Source of the DNA: Pseudomonas entomophila
GTDB taxonomy: Bacteria; Pseudomonadota; Gammaproteobacteria; Pseudomonadales; Pseudomonadaceae
DNA length: 64,000 nucleotides
NCBI RefSeq assembly: GCF_013523125.1
Contig: NZ_JAAMQJ010000011.1
Span: 1-64,000, forward strand
Direction: 5' to 3'
Shown here: positions 1-9,900 of the stretch, one piece after another
Position numbering within the stretch: position 1 is the stretch's first letter
How the letters are laid out: the number at the start of each line of letters is the position of its first letter
Program-made: the position numbers and the translations under genes
The notes under the pieces: model-generated
What the model was told of the DNA's origin: nothing
Database searches by the model: none
Seen by the model: the letters and a program-made list of their open reading frames with translations, nothing else

Positions 1-131
1 GCTTGCAGCTTGCAGCTTGCAGCTTGCAGCTTGCAGCTTGCAGCTTGCAGCTTGCAGCTTGCAGCTTGCAGCTTGCAGCTTGCAGCTTGCAGCTTGCAGC
101 TTGCAGCTTGCAGCTTGCAGCTTGCAGCTTG
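1..131. repeat. Perfect heptamer array (GCTTGCA)n, cut by left edge
   Basis: About 18.7 uninterrupted copies of the 7-bp unit GCTTGCA. The array begins at base 1, so it probably continues to the left. The unit is not a multiple of three, so all frames stay open and a fake 7-residue repeat (QLAACSL) can be read. Related arrays lie at 15618-15778 and 25324-25480. In both of those the GCTTGCA phase forms the right arm, facing an AAGCTGC/AAGCTAC left arm; here any left arm would be off the window. Confidence 0.95.
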
Positions 132-421
132 CTTCTATCGCCATGATAGGAATTTTCCGACAGACACCGCCACCAAACCCTCGATAATGGCGCCTATCGT
201 CATCAGCACAGACGGCGAAGGCTTCCCAAACCGCGCTTCCCGTCACTGTTTCAGTGCGTTCGGCCGGCAAATTCGGTACCCTACGCGCCACTCTGTGCCC
301 GTCTCCCAAAAGGGGACGACACGCTAAACGGGTCTGGCTCAACCAAGCCGGGCAGCATTCCCGCTATCCCATGGGAATTCCCCTCTCGAACCCCGATTTC
401 AGCAGTGTGGTACTTCTTTCG
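132..421. other. Intergenic leader of brnQ
   Basis: No gene with a ribosome-binding site or family resemblance is visible between the heptamer array and brnQ. The reading frame of brnQ stays open upstream to a GTG at 254, but the sequence before 422 translates into nothing resembling a BrnQ N-terminus. I see no confident promoter or riboswitch. Confidence 0.6.
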
Positions 422-1735
422 ATGAAAGTCTTAAAAGGCCAGGACATCCTGGCACTTGGTTTCATGACGTTCGCGCTCTTCGTCGGCGCGGGCAACATCA
501 TCTTTCCGCCCATCGTCGGCCTGCAAGCCGGTCCGAACGTGTGGATGGCGGCGCTTGGCTTCCTGGTCACCGCCGTCGGCCTGCCGGTCGTCACGGTCAT
601 CGCCCTGGCCAAGGTCGGTGGTGGCATGGATGCCCTGAGCAGCCCGATCGGCAAGTTCTTCGGTGGGCTGCTGGCGGCTGTGTGCTACCTGTCGGTCGGG
701 CCGCTGTTCGCCACCCCGCGCACCGCGACCGTGTCCTTCGAAGTGGGCATTGCGCCGCTCACCGGCGAGAGCCCGACGGCGCTGTTCCTCTACAGCCTGG
801 TCTACTTCCTGATCGTGCTGGCCGTGTCCATGTACCCGGGCAAGCTGCTCGACACCGTGGGCCGCTTCCTCGCGCCCCTGAAGATCGTCGCCCTGGCGAC
901 CCTGGGCATCGCGGCCTTCATGCTGCCGGCAGGCAGCGTCGGTGAGGCTCAGCCGGAATACGTGGCGGCGCCGTTCTCCAACGGCTTCATCAACGGCTAC
1001 CTGACCATGGACACCCTGGGTGCGCTGGTCTTCGGCATCGTCATCGTCAACGCGATTCGCTCGCGCGGCGTCGAGTCGCCCAAGCTGATCACGCGCTATG
1101 CCATCATCGCCGGCCTGATCGCGGGTGTCGGTCTGGCACTGGTCTACGTCAGCCTGTTCCGCCTGGGCTCCGACAGCCACGCGATCGCTGCCGGTGCCAG
1201 CAATGGTGCAGCCGTCCTGCATGCCTACGTGCAGCACACCTTCGGCTCCCTGGGCAGCGGCTTCCTGGCGGTGTTGATCGCCCTGGCGTGCCTGGTCACG
1301 GCCGTGGGCCTGACCTGCGCCTGCGCCGAGTACTTCAGCCAGGTGCTGCCGTTGTCCTATCGCACCCTGGTGATCATCCTGGCAGGCTTCTCGCTGCTGG
1401 TGTCGAACCTGGGCCTGACCAAGCTGATCCTGTTCTCGGTGCCCGTCCTGACGGCCATCTACCCGCCATGCATCGTGGTGGTGGCGTTGAGCTTCTGCAA
1501 GGGTCTGTTCAAGTCGCCCGCACGCATCTTCGGCCCAGTCATGCTGGTCTCGCTGATCTTCGGCCTGATCGATGCGCTCAAGGGCACCGGCCTGAAGGTC
1601 TACTTGCCAGAGGTCGTGAACCAGCTGCCGCTGAGCGAGCAGAACCTGGCCTGGCTCGTGCCGTCGGTGGCGACACTCGCTGTGGTGGTCGTCATCGACC
1701 TGATGCTTGGCAAGCCCCGCCACGTGCTGGTCTGA
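422..1735 (+). CDS. brnQ: Branched-chain amino acid:cation symporter BrnQ
   Basis: Inner-membrane LIVCS-family carrier, expected to import leucine, isoleucine and valine with Na+ or H+. The 437-residue product is the usual length, almost wholly hydrophobic with about 12 predicted membrane helices. The N-terminal signature [11 protein letters not shown] is at residues 20-30. I chose the ATG at 422 because homologues begin with a short polar stretch followed by [14 protein letters not shown]; the frame is open further upstream but that extension looks non-coding. The ribosome-binding site is weak. The gene is monocistronic, with a terminator at 1794-1825. Confidence 0.93.
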   Translation: MKVLKGQDILALGFMTFALFVGAGNIIFPPIVGLQAGPNVWMAALGFLVTAVGLPVVTVIALAKVGGGMDALSSPIGKFFGGLLAAVCYLSVGPLFATPRTATVSFEVGIAPLTGESPTALFLYSLVYFLIVLAVSMYPGKLLDTVGRFLAPLKIVALATLGIAAFMLPAGSVGEAQPEYVAAPFSNGFINGYLTMDTLGALVFGIVIVNAIRSRGVESPKLITRYAIIAGLIAGVGLALVYVSLFRLGSDSHAIAAGASNGAAVLHAYVQHTFGSLGSGFLAVLIALACLVTAVGLTCACAEYFSQVLPLSYRTLVIILAGFSLLVSNLGLTKLILFSVPVLTAIYPPCIVVVALSFCKGLFKSPARIFGPVMLVSLIFGLIDALKGTGLKVYLPEVVNQLPLSEQNLAWLVPSVATLAVVVVIDLMLGKPRHVLV

Positions 1736-1793
1736 TGGGTAACCCGAATGGCGCTGGCCACAAGCCCTGTCGCGCTCTTCGGTAAGTCGATCC

Positions 1794-1825
1794 AACCCCG
1801 TCTCGTGCAGAGGCGGGGTTTTTTT
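1794..1825 (+). terminator. Rho-independent terminator after brnQ
   Basis: Stem AACCCCG (1794-1800) pairs with CGGGGTT (1814-1820), followed by a run of T. It lies 58 bp after the brnQ stop. Confidence 0.85.
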
Positions 1826-1908
1826 ATGCCCATCGGGGTGTCGTTCACGCCCTTCACGCTGTCGAATGCCGACGTCATTCCCCTGCACCGAACACGCACG
1901 AGAACGCC

Positions 1909-2649
1909 ATGGACTACCTGAACAACAATCTGGCCAACCTGCTCGCCGCCTGCTGGTTCATCGCCTGCTGGGCCGGCTACACCCGCTATGCCAGCTGGAA
2001 GGCCCGCGACACGGCTTGCCTGGCCAGTGTCCTGCACTTGTACCGGCACGACTGGATGCGCCGCATGCTGCTGCGCGAGAACCGCATCGCCGATGCTAGC
2101 GTGATCGGCAACCTGGAGCGCAATGCGTCGTTCTTTGCCTCCAGCACCCTGATCATCCTGGCCGGCATCCTGACCGTGCTCGGCGCGTCCGACCGTGCGC
2201 TGTCGTTGCTGGCCGACCTGCCACTCGTGCAGCCGACCTCGCAAGGCGTCTCCGAACTCAAGCTGCTGTGCCTGGCCACGGTGTTCGTCTATGCCTTCTT
2301 CACCTTCAGCTGGTGCATGCGTCAGTACAACTTCGCCGCCACCCTGGTAGGCTCGGCGCCGATGATCAGCGAGCGTAACGTCAGCGACCTCGAGCGCCAG
2401 GCGTTCGCCACCCGGGCGGCGCGGGTGTTGTCGATGGCGGCCAACCAGTTCAACTTCGGCTTGCGCTCGTATTACTTCGGCATGGTGATGTTGAGCTGGT
2501 TCATCAGCCCGTGGTTGTTCATGGCGATGAGCATCGGCGTGGTGTTCATTCTGTATCGGCGGGAGTTTCATTCGGACGTGCTGTCGGTCATGGTGTTCAC
2601 CCCGACGCAGTTGCAGGTTTCCGAGCCTGGCAAAGAGCCGGTCGTGTAG
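1909..2649 (+). CDS. DUF599 family inner-membrane protein
   Basis: 246-residue integral membrane protein of the DUF599 type, function unknown. A hydrophobic segment lies near residues 8-25, two more in the middle (about 75-95 and 118-138), and a long C-terminal hydrophobic pair at about 180-220. A conserved-looking central region contains N-x-x-R-x-x-F/W stretches typical of the family (for example NQFNFGLRSYYFG). It follows the brnQ terminator and has its own terminator, so it is probably transcribed alone. The family assignment rests on overall resemblance; no enzymatic motif is visible. Confidence 0.75.
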   Translation: MDYLNNNLANLLAACWFIACWAGYTRYASWKARDTACLASVLHLYRHDWMRRMLLRENRIADASVIGNLERNASFFASSTLIILAGILTVLGASDRALSLLADLPLVQPTSQGVSELKLLCLATVFVYAFFTFSWCMRQYNFAATLVGSAPMISERNVSDLERQAFATRAARVLSMAANQFNFGLRSYYFGMVMLSWFISPWLFMAMSIGVVFILYRREFHSDVLSVMVFTPTQLQVSEPGKEPVV

Positions 2650-2683
2650 TCAGCAGTGAAGCAGAAGGGCGACGATCGCCCAT

Positions 2684-2713
2684 AAAAAAACCCGACAGCG
2701 TCGGGTTTTCTTG
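2684..2713. terminator. Bidirectional terminator between convergent genes
   Basis: AAAACCCGACAGCGTCGGGTTTTC: a CCCGAC/GTCGGG stem flanked by A-tract and T-tract. It serves the DUF599 gene on + and the small lipoprotein gene on -. Confidence 0.88.
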
Positions 2714-2727
2714 AACAGCGTGCCGTC

Positions 2728-3003
2728 TTACTGACGAGCAGGCTCGGCCGGAGCAGTCACCGGAGCGGTGGTGTTCGGCGAAGCTTCTTGAGCGGCCTTG
2801 CGGTTGGCTTCGGCCTGGTCTTTGGCGGCTTCGGCATTTTCTTCGGCAGCGTCGTTCACTTTGTCCTGGGCGTTGTTCATTTTCTCTTGAGCATTTTCAC
2901 GGTGCTCTTGAGCGTCCTGCGCCTTGTTTTCGCTTGCCTTATCGCACGCGGCCAGGCCCATGGCAGCAGCCAGCATCAGAGCAAAAGCAAAAGGTTTACG
3001 CAT
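2728..3003 (-). CDS. Small Ala/Asn/Glu-rich lipoprotein
   Basis: 91-residue predicted lipoprotein. The signal peptide MRKPFAFALMLAAAMGLAAC ends in a lipobox (LAAC), with Cys20 as the likely lipidated residue. The mature part is charged and alanine-rich with heptad-like repeats (KASENKAQDAQEHRENAQEK and similar), predicted as a long helix or coiled coil, then a proline/threonine-rich tail. The start at 3003 is set by the signal peptide and by a GGAG ribosome-binding site a few bases upstream; the frame is open further out. Small helical lipoproteins of this kind are common in Pseudomonas envelopes, but I know no specific function for this one. Confidence 0.8.
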   Translation of the reverse strand: MRKPFAFALMLAAAMGLAACDKASENKAQDAQEHRENAQEKMNNAQDKVNDAAEENAEAAKDQAEANRKAAQEASPNTTAPVTAPAEPARQ

Positions 3004-3200
3004 GGGTGTTTCTCCTTGTTGAATAAGTGAGTTGTTCCTTCGAGCTTGGGCCTGAGGCATTAGTTCCACGCGCTCAAAAGATATCTGGCGTCGGTGCGGT
3101 GCTGTGTTTCAAGGCGTCCCGCGCACTTGCATCACACCGCCTGTTCAGGCGGCGCACCCTCGCGAAACGAACCGGTTTTCACCCTGTCGCGTATCGCGCA

Positions 3201-3228
3201 CTTGAAAAGTTTTCGGCTGCCCCCATCT
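3201..3228 (+). promoter_or_regulatory. Sigma-32 (RpoH) heat-shock promoter of htpG
   Basis: CTTGAAA (3201-3207), a 13-nt spacer, then CCCCATCT (3221-3228). This matches the sigma-32 consensus CTTGAAA-N11-16-CCCCATnT at every fixed position. It lies about 70 bp before the htpG start, leaving a short leader. Confidence 0.9.
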
Positions 3229-3298
3229 GGAAGTCATCGCGCCCATCACGCCCACCTGGCGTATGGCGACATCTGCCATTGATCGGAGTTTGAAGACC

Positions 3299-5206
3299 AT
3301 GAGTGTGGATACTCAAAAAGAAACCCTGGGCTTCCAGACCGAGGTGAAGCAGCTGCTGCACCTCATGATCCATTCCTTGTACTCGAACAAGGAAATCTTC
3401 CTGCGGGAGCTGATCTCCAACGCCTCGGACGCCGCCGACAAGCTGCGTTTCGAAGCCCTGGCCAAGCCCGAGCTGCTCGAAGACGGCTCGGAGTTGAAGA
3501 TTCGCGTCAGCTTCGACAAGGAGGCCGGCACGGTCACCCTGGAAGACAATGGCATCGGCATGAACCGCGATGACGTCATCGCGCACCTGGGCACCATCGC
3601 CAAGTCCGGCACCGCCGACTTCATGAAGAACCTGACCGGTGACCAGAAGAAGGATTCGCACCTGATCGGTCAGTTCGGCGTGGGCTTCTACTCCGCGTTC
3701 ATCGTCGCCGACCAGGTCGACGTCTACACCCGCCGTGCCGGCACGCCGGCTTCCGAAGGCGTGCACTGGTCCTCCAAGGGCGAGGGCGAGTTCGAAGTCG
3801 CCACCATCGACAAGCCCGAGCGCGGCACCCGCATCGTCCTGCACCTGAAGAAGGACGAACAGGATTTCGCCGATGGCTGGCGCCTGCGCAACGTGATCAA
3901 GAAGTACTCCGACCACATCGCGCTGCCGATCGAGTTGCCCAAGGAGCAGGCCGAAGCGGCCGAAGGCGAGGAACAGCCGGCCCAGGAATGGGAAACCGTC
4001 AACCGTGCCAGTGCCCTGTGGACCCGTCCGCGTACCGAGATCAAGGACGAGGAATACCAGGAGTTCTACAAGCACATCGGCCACGATTTCGAAAACCCGC
4101 TGGCCTGGAGCCACAACAAGGTCGAGGGCAAGCTCGAGTACAACTCGCTGCTCTACGTGCCGGCCCGTGCACCGTTCGACCTGTACCAGCGTGAAGCGCC
4201 CCGCGGCCTGAAGCTGTACGTGCAGCGCGTGTTCATCATGGACCAGGCCGAGTCCTTCCTGCCGCTGTACCTGCGCTTCATCAAGGGCGTGGTCGACTCC
4301 AACGACCTGTCGCTGAACGTCTCGCGCGAGATCCTGCAGAAAGACCCGATCATCGATTCGATGAAGTCGGCGCTGACCAAGCGTGTGCTGGACATGCTGG
4401 AGAAGCTGGCCAAGAACGACCCCGAGCAGTACAAGGGCTTCTGGAAGAACTTCGGCCAGGTCCTCAAGGAAGGCCCGGCCGAAGACTTCGCCAACAAGGA
4501 GAAGATCGCCGGCCTGCTGCGCTTCGCCTCGACCCACGACGACAGCGGCGAGCAGAGCGTCTCCCTGGCCGACTACCTGGCCCGTGCCAAGGACGGTCAG
4601 GACAAGCTCTACTACCTCACCGGCGAGTCCTACGCGCAGGTCAAGAACAGCCCGCACCTGGAAGTCTTCCGCAAGAAAGGCATCGAAGTGCTGCTGCTGA
4701 CCGACCGCATCGACGAGTGGCTGATGAGCTACCTGAGCGAGTTCGACGGCAAGTCGTTCGTCGACGTGGCCCGTGGCGACCTGGACCTGGGGCAGCTGGA
4801 TTCCGAGGAAGACAAGAAGGCCCAGGAAGAAGTCGCCAAGGACAAGGAAGGGCTGGTCGAGCGCCTGAAGAGCGCACTGGGCGACAGCGTCGCCGAAGTC
4901 CGTGTCTCGCACCGCCTGACCGACTCGCCGGCGATCCTGGCCATCGGCGAACAGGACCTGGGCTTGCAGATGCGTCAGATCCTCGAAGCCAGCGGGCAGA
5001 AGGTACCGGAGTCCAAGCCGATCTTCGAATTCAACCCGACGCACCCGCTGATCGAGAAGCTCGATCACGAACAGAGCGAGGACCGCTTCGCCGAGCTGTC
5101 GCACATCCTCTTCGACCAGGCTGCCCTGGCCGCAGGCGACAGCCTGAAGGATCCGGCCGCCTACGTGCGCCGTCTGAACAAGCTGCTGGTCGAGCTGTCT
5201 GCTTGA
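3299..5206 (+). CDS. htpG: Molecular chaperone HtpG (bacterial Hsp90)
   Basis: Cytoplasmic ATP-dependent chaperone, 635 residues, normal for HtpG. The N-terminal GHKL ATPase domain spans about 1-215. It has Glu37 and Asn41 (nucleotide/Mg2+ site), [11 protein letters not shown] from residue 40, EDNGIGM at 82-88 and a GQFGVGFYS lid motif near 123-131. Middle and C-terminal dimerisation domains follow ([20 protein letters not shown] in the middle domain). The start at 3299 has GGAG at 3284-3287; an earlier in-frame codon would add a poor extension. A sigma-32 promoter upstream and a strong terminator downstream make it a single-gene heat-shock unit. Confidence 0.98.
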   Translation: MSVDTQKETLGFQTEVKQLLHLMIHSLYSNKEIFLRELISNASDAADKLRFEALAKPELLEDGSELKIRVSFDKEAGTVTLEDNGIGMNRDDVIAHLGTIAKSGTADFMKNLTGDQKKDSHLIGQFGVGFYSAFIVADQVDVYTRRAGTPASEGVHWSSKGEGEFEVATIDKPERGTRIVLHLKKDEQDFADGWRLRNVIKKYSDHIALPIELPKEQAEAAEGEEQPAQEWETVNRASALWTRPRTEIKDEEYQEFYKHIGHDFENPLAWSHNKVEGKLEYNSLLYVPARAPFDLYQREAPRGLKLYVQRVFIMDQAESFLPLYLRFIKGVVDSNDLSLNVSREILQKDPIIDSMKSALTKRVLDMLEKLAKNDPEQYKGFWKNFGQVLKEGPAEDFANKEKIAGLLRFASTHDDSGEQSVSLADYLARAKDGQDKLYYLTGESYAQVKNSPHLEVFRKKGIEVLLLTDRIDEWLMSYLSEFDGKSFVDVARGDLDLGQLDSEEDKKAQEEVAKDKEGLVERLKSALGDSVAEVRVSHRLTDSPAILAIGEQDLGLQMRQILEASGQKVPESKPIFEFNPTHPLIEKLDHEQSEDRFAELSHILFDQAALAAGDSLKDPAAYVRRLNKLLVELSA

Positions 5207-5226
5207 AGTGACGTCTGACGTACAAG

Positions 5227-5274
5227 AGGCCCGCCAGGGTGACGCGTAGCGCGTTGCCCTGGCGGGCCTTTTTC
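5227..5274 (+). terminator. Strong rho-independent terminator after htpG
   Basis: AGGCCCGCCAGGG (5227-5239) pairs perfectly with CCCTGGCGGGCCT (5257-5269), followed by T5. It ends only about 20 bp before the next start codon, so the following gene's promoter must overlap it or lie very close. Confidence 0.92.
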
Positions 5275-5292
5275 ATGGACCAGGAGAATGCA

Positions 5293-6018
5293 ATGAGCAA
5301 GGTAATCATCGAGTCGCTGAAGTATCACGTCGCCGGCCAGGTCTACGAGAGCCGGCTGGCCTATGAGCAGGACGGCGTGCCCCGTCCGGCGCTGATCATG
5401 GCGCCGAACTGGATGGGGATCGGTGAAGGCGCCGAACGCATCGCTCGGGAGGTCGCCGAACAGGGCTATGTGGTCTTGATCGCCGACCTGTATGGGCAGT
5501 CGGTGCGGCCCTCGAATGCCGATGAGGCGGCCGCAGCCATGATGCCCTTGAAGGACGACCGCGCCGAGCTGCGCGCACGTATGGAGGCTGCGCTGGCGCA
5601 ACTGCTCGGGCAGTCCCAGGCCGTGCTGGAGCCGGGGCAGGTCGCCGCGTTCGGGTTCTGCTTCGGTGGCTGCTGCGCATTGGAACTGGCGCGTGCCGGT
5701 GCCGAGCTCAAGGCAGCGGTGTCGTTCCACGGTACGCTGGACACGCCCGACCCGTCCGATGCTCAGCGCATCAAAGGCTCCGTGCTGGTGCTGCACGGGG
5801 CAGACGATCCGCTGGTCCCCAAAGAGCAGCTGTCGGCGTTCGAGCAGGAAATGAGCGCCGCCCAGGTCGATTGGCAGCTGGTCAGCTATGGCGGCGCGGT
5901 GCATTCGTTCACCGACCCGCAGGCCAACGTGCCCGGCAAGACCCAGTACGACCCCCGCACCTCGGCACGGGCGTTCCGCGCCATGTACAACCTGCTGGAT
6001 GAAGTGTTCCCGCTCTGA
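5293..6018 (+). CDS. Dienelactone hydrolase family protein
   Basis: 241-residue cytoplasmic alpha/beta hydrolase of the dienelactone hydrolase family. The nucleophile elbow GFCFGG places Cys123 as nucleophile; Asp172 (HGADDPLVP) and His204 (GGAVHSFTDP) complete the Cys-Asp-His triad. The start at 5293 follows CAGGAG at the right distance. Canonical members hydrolyse 4-carboxymethylenebut-2-en-4-olide in chlorocatechol breakdown. No ring-cleavage genes are near, so the natural substrate is open and a general carboxylesterase role is equally possible. Confidence 0.88.
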   Translation: MSKVIIESLKYHVAGQVYESRLAYEQDGVPRPALIMAPNWMGIGEGAERIAREVAEQGYVVLIADLYGQSVRPSNADEAAAAMMPLKDDRAELRARMEAALAQLLGQSQAVLEPGQVAAFGFCFGGCCALELARAGAELKAAVSFHGTLDTPDPSDAQRIKGSVLVLHGADDPLVPKEQLSAFEQEMSAAQVDWQLVSYGGAVHSFTDPQANVPGKTQYDPRTSARAFRAMYNLLDEVFPL

Positions 6019-6079
6019 GTCCAGTGGCGGGTTTGTCGGTGTAGGGGTACCTCAGGTCATTCAGGTACTGGCAGGCTGA

Positions 6080-6562
6080 ACTGGCTTGAGCCAGCTCCCA
6101 TAGGGTTGCGAGCGCAGCTATGCCTACATGGCAGATTGCAGCGATCTGTGTGGGAGCTGGCTTGCCAGCGACAGGGCTTGTCAGGCGCCGCCTGCATCGC
6201 GGGCAAGCCCGCTCCCACAGGTTGCTTGCGCAGCCATGTCCACAGCGACAGGTTGCCGAGATCTGGGTGGGAGCTGGCTTGCCAGCGACAGGCCCTGTCA
6301 GGCGCCGCCTGCATCGCGGGCAAGCCCGCTCCCACAGGTTGCTTGCGCAGCCATGTCTACACCGGCAGGCTGTCGAGGTCTGGGTGGGAGCTGGCTTGCC
6401 AGCGACAGGCCCTGTCAGGCGCCGCCTGCATCGCGGGCAAGCCCCACAGGTTGCTTGCGCAGCCATGTCCACAGCGACAGGTTGCCGAGATCTGGGTGGG
6501 AGCTGGCTTGCCAGCGATAGGGCCTTGTCAGGCGCCGCCTGCATCGCAGGCTGCATTCCCTG
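6080..6562. repeat. REP (BIME-like) cluster with 117-bp tandem period
   Basis: Four outward/inward REP pairs: GTGGGAGCTGGCTTGCCAGC starts at 6150, 6267, 6384 and 6496, spaced 117, 117 and 112 bp. Each is followed by a conserved inner stretch (TGTCAGGCGCCGCCTGCATC) and, in the first three, by the inverted arm GCGGGCAAGCCC(GCTCCCAC). The third copy has lost 5 bp in the inverted arm, which explains the shorter period. A lone degenerate arm precedes the first unit near 6085. The cluster sits between convergent genes. Confidence 0.93.
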
Positions 6563-6587
6563 TCGAACCGATACGGGCGTCCGGCGC

Positions 6588-9500
6588 CTAGCGCGCTTTG
6601 GGCAGTGGGGCGAACAGGGCGTCGATGTCGTCGTCGCCCAGCTTCCACTGGTTGGCTTCGCCACCCTCGAGCAGGCTGTTGGCCAGCGCCGCCTTTTCCT
6701 GCTGCAGCGCGTGGATCTTCTCTTCGACGGTACCGCGCGTGATCATCTTGTAGACGAACACCGGCTTGTCCTGGCCGATACGGTAGGCGCGGTCGGTGGC
6801 CTGGTTCTCGCTGGCCGGATTCCACCACGGGTCATAGTGGATCACCGTGTCGGCCGCCGTCAGGTTCAGGCCGGTGCCACCAGCCTTCAGGCTGATCAGG
6901 AACACGTCGCGCTCGCCTTCCTGGAACAGCCGCACCGGCGTACGCCGGTCCTGGGTATCGCCCGTCAGCACGGTATAGCGCACCTGGCGCTTGATCAGTT
7001 CCTCTTCGATCAAGGCCAGCATCGAGGTGAACTGCGAGAACACCAGCACCCGCCGCCCTTCGCCCAGCAACTCGTCCAGCACCTGCAAAAGGCTGCCCAG
7101 CTTGCCCTTGTCGGTCTGGTTGACCGGTGGCTCCAGACCCTTGACCAGGCGCAGGTCGCAGCACACCTGGCGCAGCTTGAGCAGGGCGTCGAGGATCACG
7201 ATCTGGCTGCGCGCCGCGCCCTTGCGCGAAACCTCGTCACGAACCTTCTTGTCCATGGCCACGCGCACGGTCTCGTAGGTGTCGCGCTGGGCATCGCTGA
7301 GTTCGACCCAGTGCACCATTTCGGTCTTGGGCGGCAGTTCGCGGGCCACCTGCTCCTTGGTACGGCGCAGCAGGAACGGGCGTAGCCGCGCCACCAGGTG
7401 CGCCAGGCGCTCGTTGTCGCCATGCTTTTCGATCGGGTTGCGATAGGCCTGGTTGAAGTGCTTCTGGTCACCCAGCCAGCCCGGCATGAGCAGGTGGAAG
7501 ATCGACCACAGCTCGCCCAGGTTGTTTTCCATCGGCGTGCCGGTCAGGCACAGGCGCTGCCCGGCATGCAGTTCGCGTGCGGCCAGTGCGGCCTTGCTGC
7601 GGGCATTCTTGATGTTCTGCGCTTCATCCAGGATCAGGGCATGCCAGGTCAGCGGCTTGAAGTGCTCGAGATCACGCGGCAGCAGTGCGTAGGTGGTCAG
7701 GACGATGTCCTGCTCGTGCAGCTGGTCGAACAGCTTGGCGCGGCCAGGACCGTGCACGGCCAGCACCTTCAGTTGCGGCGTGAAGCGCTGCGCTTCATCC
7801 AGCCAGTTGGGGATCAGGCTGGTGGGCAGGACCACCAGGGCCGGTGCGGTCAACCGCCCGGCCTGCTTGTCCAGCAGTAGGTGCGCCAGCGTCTGCAGCG
7901 TCTTGCCCAGCCCCATGTCGTCGCCAAGGATGCCGCCGATCTGAAGCTCGCGCAGGGCTTGCAGCCAGTTGAGCCCTTCCAGCTGGTAAGGACGCAGGGT
8001 GGCATTCAGGCCCGTCGGAGGCTGTACCTGGCGCTCGCGTGCTTGACGAAGGCCGGTGGCCAGGGCGCGGGTCTTTTCGCCGCCTTGCCACTGCAGCGGC
8101 ACGCCTTCGAGGGCGTCGAGCCGTGAGGCGTCCGCACGGTCCAGGCGGATGCTCGGCCCGTGAACGGGATCGTCCATGTACAACCCGGCCAGGGTGCCCA
8201 TCACCGCCTTGATCCGCCCATAGGGCAGGGCGACGCGCAAGGGCGGGCTGTCGTGGCGCACGCGGTTGAGGTCGATCAGCAAGTGTTCCTCATCGCCCCG
8301 CTTGGCCAGCTCGTGGGGCCGGAGCAGTTCGGGGTTGCTGCGCAGCAGGTGGAGCAGGATCGGCAGCAGGCTGTGACGCTCGCCATCGACCACGATCCCC
8401 AGCTCCAGGTCGAACCACTCGCGCCCCTGGGCTTCGTCGATGTCCGCGTACCAGTCCTGTACCGGGCGCAGGTCGAAGGCGAAATCGCGTTGGGCGTGCA
8501 CCTCCCAGCCGGCGTCGCGCAGGGCGGGCACGTCATCGCGAACGAAGCGCAGCCACGCCTCGTCGTCAGGCAGTTGCAGCATTTCGCCGGCCTGTACGGG
8601 CAGGGCCTTGCTCTGGCGTGTGGCGGGCGTGAAGCCCAATGCCTTGAGAGTCTGGCGCAGGCGCTTTTCCTCGGCAGGCTGGCGCTGGATACGCTGGTTG
8701 ACGTCGCCTTTGATGCGCGTCAACGGCTGGTTCGCCTCGCCATTGGCCCGTGTTCCATCGTAGAGAAACGCCAGCGCGGCCCGGTGCTGCATCTGCCGCT
8801 GCATGCGCCCGCTCTTGGGCGCATAGGCGCTGAATTCGACACTGCCCAACGCCAGGTAGGGCGTGGGCATGATGTCGTCGAGCTGTTCGGTCTTGACCTG
8901 GGTCGGGGTCGGCACCTGCCGGTTCAGCTCGTTCAGGCGCAGGCTGAGCGGCACGATCAGGTGTTCGGGCACCCGGGGCGCACGGGCCAGCTGGCTGGCG
9001 ATGAACGGGTCGAAGTCGTGGCGCAGCTTGCCCACCCGCGACGTTGCGCTGTCGATGTAGTACAACGGATTGAGCGGCAACACATGGTCGAAGGCACCGT
9101 CGATGGGATGCCAGGCGCCCTGGTAGCTGCCGTCGTCCTGGCGTACCCAGCGAAATTCCGCGGACTGCGCCTGGCCAGCCTGCAGCGTCAGCGTCTGCTC
9201 GTCGTGCAGCAAGCGTCCGGTGGCCAGCGCATACTCGAGCAGCTCGGCCCCGGCTTTGCCGTCGAGAACGACGCCATCGACGTGCCGGTGCTCGACCCGT
9301 TGCGTTTCCATCAGCCGCAGCAGCCGCGCATCGTCCTCGGTGACGAACTTGGGCGGGTAATAGAGCAGGTCGACCAGTGAAGTCTGCCGGGCCAGGTGCA
9401 GCTCGCCGCTACTGTTCCGCGTCCCCTTGCAGACCTGCAGCACGCACACGTCCTCGTCCATCCCGACGCGGTAGAACAGCGCGCGGCCTTTCTTGTCGAC

Positions 9501-9899
9501 GCACGCCGACGAGTCGGTACCGGCTGAAGTGAAGGTTGACAGCCAGTGGTTGAGGCGCGGCGACAGTTGCGCCGGGGCCTGTTCGACGGGCGTGTCCTTG
9601 AAGGCCCCCTGGCGCAACGTGAAGAGCACGGCGGCGCAGTGCTTGCAGTTCAGGCCGATCGGACACGAGCAGGCGCCCATGACGGTGAAGTCACGGCCGC
9701 TCGAGATCTCGATGGATTGCGTGTAGCGCTGGCCGGCGGAGCCTTCGCAGGTGGCCTCGACGTGATGCGCTTGCAGCCGCGTCAAGGTCACCCGGCCTTG
9801 CGAAGCATAGTGTCGAGCGCGGCCCAGGGTCGCGCGGTCGAAGGATCTGAACCAGGTGTCGTACTTGAACAGGCGGTCCGGCAGGTCGGTTTCGCTCAC
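6588..9899 (-). CDS. SNF2-family DEAD/DEAH helicase with N-terminal SWIM zinc finger
   Basis: 1103-residue Swi2/Snf2-type ATPase (RapA/Rad54 superfamily). A SWIM zinc finger CxCxnCxH is formed by Cys77, Cys79, Cys85 and His87. A long bacterial SNF2-associated middle region follows. The ATPase motor has Walker A GDDMGLGKT near residue 660, LILDEAQNIKN (DEAQ box) near 760, TGTPMENNLGELWSIF, and the C-terminal helicase motifs LVFSQFTSMLALI and NPASENQATDRAYRIGQ. Such enzymes translocate on double-stranded DNA to remodel protein-DNA complexes. The gene begins 1 bp after csiV and follows mfd in the same direction, so co-transcription with a repair/transcription factor is likely. The exact substrate is unknown. 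Confidence 0.93.
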   Translation of the reverse strand: MSETDLPDRLFKYDTWFRSFDRATLGRARHYASQGRVTLTRLQAHHVEATCEGSAGQRYTQSIEISSGRDFTVMGACSCPIGLNCKHCAAVLFTLRQGAFKDTPVEQAPAQLSPRLNHWLSTFTSAGTDSSACVDKKGRALFYRVGMDEDVCVLQVCKGTRNSSGELHLARQTSLVDLLYYPPKFVTEDDARLLRLMETQRVEHRHVDGVVLDGKAGAELLEYALATGRLLHDEQTLTLQAGQAQSAEFRWVRQDDGSYQGAWHPIDGAFDHVLPLNPLYYIDSATSRVGKLRHDFDPFIASQLARAPRVPEHLIVPLSLRLNELNRQVPTPTQVKTEQLDDIMPTPYLALGSVEFSAYAPKSGRMQRQMQHRAALAFLYDGTRANGEANQPLTRIKGDVNQRIQRQPAEEKRLRQTLKALGFTPATRQSKALPVQAGEMLQLPDDEAWLRFVRDDVPALRDAGWEVHAQRDFAFDLRPVQDWYADIDEAQGREWFDLELGIVVDGERHSLLPILLHLLRSNPELLRPHELAKRGDEEHLLIDLNRVRHDSPPLRVALPYGRIKAVMGTLAGLYMDDPVHGPSIRLDRADASRLDALEGVPLQWQGGEKTRALATGLRQARERQVQPPTGLNATLRPYQLEGLNWLQALRELQIGGILGDDMGLGKTLQTLAHLLLDKQAGRLTAPALVVLPTSLIPNWLDEAQRFTPQLKVLAVHGPGRAKLFDQLHEQDIVLTTYALLPRDLEHFKPLTWHALILDEAQNIKNARSKAALAARELHAGQRLCLTGTPMENNLGELWSIFHLLMPGWLGDQKHFNQAYRNPIEKHGDNERLAHLVARLRPFLLRRTKEQVARELPPKTEMVHWVELSDAQRDTYETVRVAMDKKVRDEVSRKGAARSQIVILDALLKLRQVCCDLRLVKGLEPPVNQTDKGKLGSLLQVLDELLGEGRRVLVFSQFTSMLALIEEELIKRQVRYTVLTGDTQDRRTPVRLFQEGERDVFLISLKAGGTGLNLTAADTVIHYDPWWNPASENQATDRAYRIGQDKPVFVYKMITRGTVEEKIHALQQEKAALANSLLEGGEANQWKLGDDDIDALFAPLPKAR

Positions 9900-9900
9900 C

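Noticed and set aside
10-327. Open frame coding a QLAACSL repeat protein
   Set aside because: It is a translation of the heptamer array; a 7-bp unit without a stop in phase keeps every frame open, and there is no ribosome-binding site.
3179-5104. A 641-codon frame antisense to htpG
   Set aside because: Same codon-bias shadow; low-complexity composition and no start signal.
6120-7385. Frame running through the REP cluster and into the helicase gene on +
   Set aside because: Its repeated text is the 117-bp REP unit translated, followed by the shadow of the helicase gene.
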